The notes under the pieces are model-generated. The model had not been told where the DNA came from, made no database searches, and saw only the letters and a program-made list of their open reading frames with translations. From the NCBI GenBank assembly GCA_008360955.1, contig LUCM01009958.1, positions 166,748 through 230,747 on the forward strand: a stretch of DNA of 64,000 nucleotides. Reading direction: 5' to 3'. The stretch's first letter is position 1. The number at the start of each line of letters is the position of its first letter. Positions 60,930 through 64,000 of this stretch are shown here, one piece after another. Both the position numbers and the translations under genes were made by a program. This stretch comes from Fasciolopsis buskii. Lineage: Eukaryota > Platyhelminthes > Trematoda > Plagiorchiida > Fasciolidae.

Positions 60930-62150
60930 CGCTAGTTGCAGTCTAATATCATCTCGGAATACTCCCTAAAGAACTGCAACACCGACATGGAGAAAGACAA
61001 ATTTTACGATGGCCTCGTCACCGTTGTCCGGAAGAGAAAAGGCTCTGACATCGTAGTGGCAGCAGGCAATTTCAATGCGCTTGTTGGAGAACTTAGTGCG
61101 CCCGAATTTTGTCTACCATGGCGCTGCACCATGCGCCCTTACCGAGCTAATGGCGAAAGGCCCATGGCAGTTGTGTACAGAGAATAACTCATTCCTGTCT
61201 AAGAAAAATTTCCGACATATTTCGCGCTATTCGGCCACAATTATTCTGCGTCAGATCAGCCCTATTGCAGTAAGCCTTCTTTGGCCCGATTCTGCCGAGA
61301 AACTTAGGTTGAACTGGACCACGTACGTCGAATCGGACCATAAGTTTGCTTTGGTGGGATTTTTGCTTCAGTACGACGGCCATCGACGTAGGCCACGAGC
61401 CCGAGTATCAACCCAACGTCTGATTCAGCTGTTATCAACAGCCACGGGCAACATCTACCTGAAGAACTAAAAATCAAGATAAGCTTCGATGTAGACAAAT
61501 GCTGTGACGCAATCAAGCAGGCTATGCATATGACGGAAGATTTCACCTGTGGTCCTTGATCCCGAGTTCTTTAAAGTTAGTCGATCTCAGAAGGGTGGCT
61601 GGGCCCAATGGAGCTACCTGAATGCAAGGAATGGAATAAGATGTGCCGGCGGTTTCTGCGTTTGACATCCGCAAAATGCAGGCCGGAATTCATCCAGATA
61701 GAGGGTTCATCATCTGGATGTTTGATGCCCTGCTATTACTGGGAGAGCGCCTTATTCAGTGCAGCCATACGATCGGAGTCTTTATCGACTTGAATGGAGC
61801 GTTCAGCTGTGTGGATTGGCCAGCGATATTCAGTGGTCTCCACTGGAAGGGTACGCCAGCAATGTTCTTGAATCTGTTGCGAGAAATGTACTTATACATA
61901 AGTAGAAAACCGTTTAGGACTCCAAGATGTGGAAGCCAAACTGACAAATGTTAAAATTCTTTGTGGTTCAGAATATTCAGATGAAGTGGACTGCATTTTC
62001 GAACACGCGAACCAAGCATGAAATATACAAGAGAGAATTCTGAGGTTCTCAAACTATTTTGGCATGTAGTTTGTAAATTTAAATTGACAGACCGGATCCA
62101 AAGTTTTGCAACCAGATTGGTGGTTGCGCAGAATAAAGAAGTAAGCTTCT
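60930..62150 (+). mobile_element. LINE (RTE-like) endonuclease and reverse transcriptase fragments
   Basis: The plus strand gives EKDKFYDGLVTVVRKRKGSD, then IVVAAGNFNALVGELSAPE, the G-D-F-N-A block of the endonuclease with Asp read as Asn. A decayed 'NGERP' segment, FRHISRYSATI and YVESDHKFALVGF (the SDH catalytic block) follow. After a jump, VFIDLNGAFSCVDWPAIFSG (reverse transcriptase motif A) and FLNLLREMYLY appear, and a degenerate EYSDEVDCIFEHANQA marks the Y-x-D-D box at about 61970. Frameshifts and stops are frequent. It lies back to back with the CR1-like copy on the other strand. Confidence 0.7.
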
Positions 62151-62289
62151 ACTCTGCGAAACGTAGTAAAAACGGAGGATAGTTAGCACGAACCTTTATA
62201 GTTGTTGGTCGCATGACAATCATCGGGGAGAGCAGTCTTTCTGACAAAAAAGTACATGGGCTGAATATAATAAGGAGTAAGTGGAGGCT

Positions 62290-62470
62290 AGGTTAAGAGC
62301 CCAGTTTTTCACAAACCGGAGAGTGCCGCCCTGGAACAGGTTGCCGAGAAAGGTGTTCGCTGTGATTCATTGGATGCTTTCAACCAAGGCACAGAAAGGG
62401 TGGCTGGGGCATGTCATTTTCCTCTTTCTACCTTGTGCATCTGAGTAAAATGCTTGGCTGTGCACACATG
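62290..62470 (+). mobile_element. CR1-like LINE 3' coding end
   Basis: The plus strand reads RLRAQFFTNRRVPPWNRLP, the 'FFTNRVVxxWNxLP' signature at the end of CR1-clade reverse transcriptase proteins. A degenerate tail follows. The upstream part cannot be joined to a CR1 palm domain here, so it is a short fragment placed behind an RTE-like copy. Confidence 0.6.
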
Positions 62471-62899
62471 CATGGGAAGCTCCACGTGCTCAGCCGTTCA
62501 GAAAACAAATGGAGATATCACCGACAATGCATCGATGTGGAAGTTTGTTTGAATACTGAGCTCAGTTCCGATGTGTTTAAACTGAAATGAACCTCAAGTA
62601 GTCAGGGAATTCGAACTGAACCGGCGGTAACTTCGACTTTGGCGAGTTCATCATTTCTTCGTTACAAAAAGCGGTATATGTCATTTTTGTTGCCATTGTT
62701 GTCTCGACACTGCACAGTGGAGCTTAGCAGTATATTCCAAATGTGCTTGGAAGCAACTTCTAATCCTCACCCTAACCGAGTGGGTTGTTTTTTCTCCCCT
62801 TTAAGGAGAGCTTTTTTCATTCTGATATTTATTTATTTCTATTTGGTATCATCCGGTATCTGAAACGACCACGCCATTGGTATCCCATCCTTATTTGCT

Positions 62900-64000
62900 G
62901 GGTGCATTTGATATAACAGAGACTTTAATTTATTCAGTGCGGCGTTTATGAAGATTGGCTCATGCAAAATGCTTGAGGCTGCAAGCCAAATACGAGACTT
63001 TCTACCGAATAATGAGTGCCTGAAATGGTTCTGTTTTAAATGCAACCATTTCGCGAAAAAAAAACAAAAGTTAATGGGAGATCAAGTGGCACATGCGGAG
63101 AATAATTCAATCAGCCTGAGCAAATTCAATTAACCGCAATGTTGTCGACGGATAACGCGCAGCGCATTAAGTTCCGTGCGGATAAAGCGAGCATTCAAAT
63201 GGTCAGAAACGAAAGAAGGGTTTCGGGGACCTAAAGACAAAGAAGCATGTGGAATTGCCGCGACAGCATCCGTAATCTCAGCGCTAGTCGGTAGAGAAAA
63301 GATTCAGACCAAACTGGGGCGGGTTAAAAAATCCCAAGCGAAAGCAAGGAACAGAACGTACCTGGGGTCACAAAGTATTCTCGAGGATTTTGAGCTCAGG
63401 TTGAACTTCAGGATCTGAGGAGGAGACAAGCAGCGCTCCCCTCTGGAAGACGCAGCTTGCTGGTCCTCAATAGGAAGGAGACGATTATCAGAAAATCTAA
63501 GATTATGGGGTCTTGAACTATAGGAGAGTATGGCACATCCCCTGGTTGCAAGACCGAAAGAGGCTGCGGTAATACGAATGGCCCACCAGGTTAGCATACG
63601 GAAGAAAAGTAAGCGGGGCTTTGGACCTGCAGCAGCAAGGTGGGTAGTGGTAATGTTCTAGGATGCAGCCGTTAAAGACCAGCTAATGGTCAAGGCGGTG
63701 ATCATTCATCAGCACCAGGCAAACGTTGAAAATAGTAAGAGATTAGCTTCTATAGGGCTGAAACAAAGACTGGATCCTCAACCGCAAAGCAGCTTTGTCC
63801 AAAGAAGAGGGCTCCCTGGAATACCACCTATGCTTGCAAGAGGCGTAGCCCCTCAAGGCAGAAAAACCCGGCCGGTGCTTTGTAAACACGATCTAGTGCG
63901 ATCAAAATTGCATCGAAAAATGAGGCATGATTCAGCTAGGTGGCAAAATAGAACCGGCAGGCTCAGTAAATATTGGAAAGTGCTTTCGAATCACAGCGAC
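62900..64000 (+). mobile_element. Possible CR1-like LINE ORF1 remnant, runs off window
   Basis: A long, weakly interrupted plus-strand coding pattern. WFCFKCNHFAKKKQKLM resembles the end of a PHD-type zinc finger. A Lys/Ala-rich stretch follows (KRAFKWSETKEGFRGPKDKE), then SENLRLWGLE, which recalls the 'ENLVLWGLPE' start of the RNA-binding part of CR1 ORF1, and then a basic C-terminal part to the edge. Stops near 63416 and 63520 break it. Orientation is away from the CR1-like copy at 59330-60790. The call depends on recall and is uncertain; a cellular exon cluster is the alternative. Confidence 0.35.

Overview
The window looks like a piece of a eukaryotic draft assembly, most likely from a digenean trematode (flatworm); a fasciolid-type genome is my best guess. 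The evidence is a single spliced gene with very long introns, two runs of N (13378-13750 and 48287-49012), many microsatellites, and a dense layer of decayed retroelements: RTE-like and CR1-like LINEs, a Ty3/gypsy gag-pro-pol remnant, a Penelope-type GIY-YIG piece and tRNA-like SINE sequence. These resemble the repeat complement I know from trematodes. There are no operons, CRISPR arrays or other prokaryotic features. The species call is inference.

The one cellular gene I can support lies on the minus strand and fills positions 44324 down to 5412, continuing past the left edge. Four exons were found by joining conserved protein segments at good splice sites: exon 1 (44324-44151, start codon and first half of a RING finger), exon 2 (41086-40532, second half of the RING, B-box, start of the coiled coil), exon 3 (36752-36576, coiled coil) and exon 4 (5867-5412, end of the coiled coil and a Ser/Thr/Ala-rich linker). 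All three junctions are phase 0, so the reading frame runs 454 residues without a stop. The protein is a TRIM-family E3 ubiquitin ligase, closest in my judgement to the nhl-1/thin/TRIM32-like group. The NHL repeats expected for that group would lie left of position 1. Intron 3 is about 30.7 kb.

Layout: 1-5411 is the start of intron 4, with nothing recognised in it. 5868-36575 is intron 3, holding minus-strand LINE fragments (about 13.9-15.9 kb and 18.5-19.4 kb), a plus-strand LINE tail (26.1 kb), a dispersed repeat copy (31.1-31.9 kb), LINE pieces in both directions (34.1-35.0 kb) and a tRNA-like SINE (35.1 kb). Intron 2 (36753-40531) holds the gypsy remnant and a second tRNA-like sequence. 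Intron 1 (41087-44150) holds a TA/GA microsatellite, the GIY-YIG fragment and a possible LINE endonuclease piece. Upstream of exon 1, 44.7-53.9 kb is a run of broken LINE copies, all on the plus strand, one interrupted by the second N run. From 54 to 64 kb are CR1-like and RTE-like fragments in both orientations and no cellular gene that I can recognise.

I found no convincing new biological system. The points most worth a second look are the TRIM gene structure, the LINE family whose copies end in a simple-repeat tail, and the stacked retroelement landscape around exon 1.
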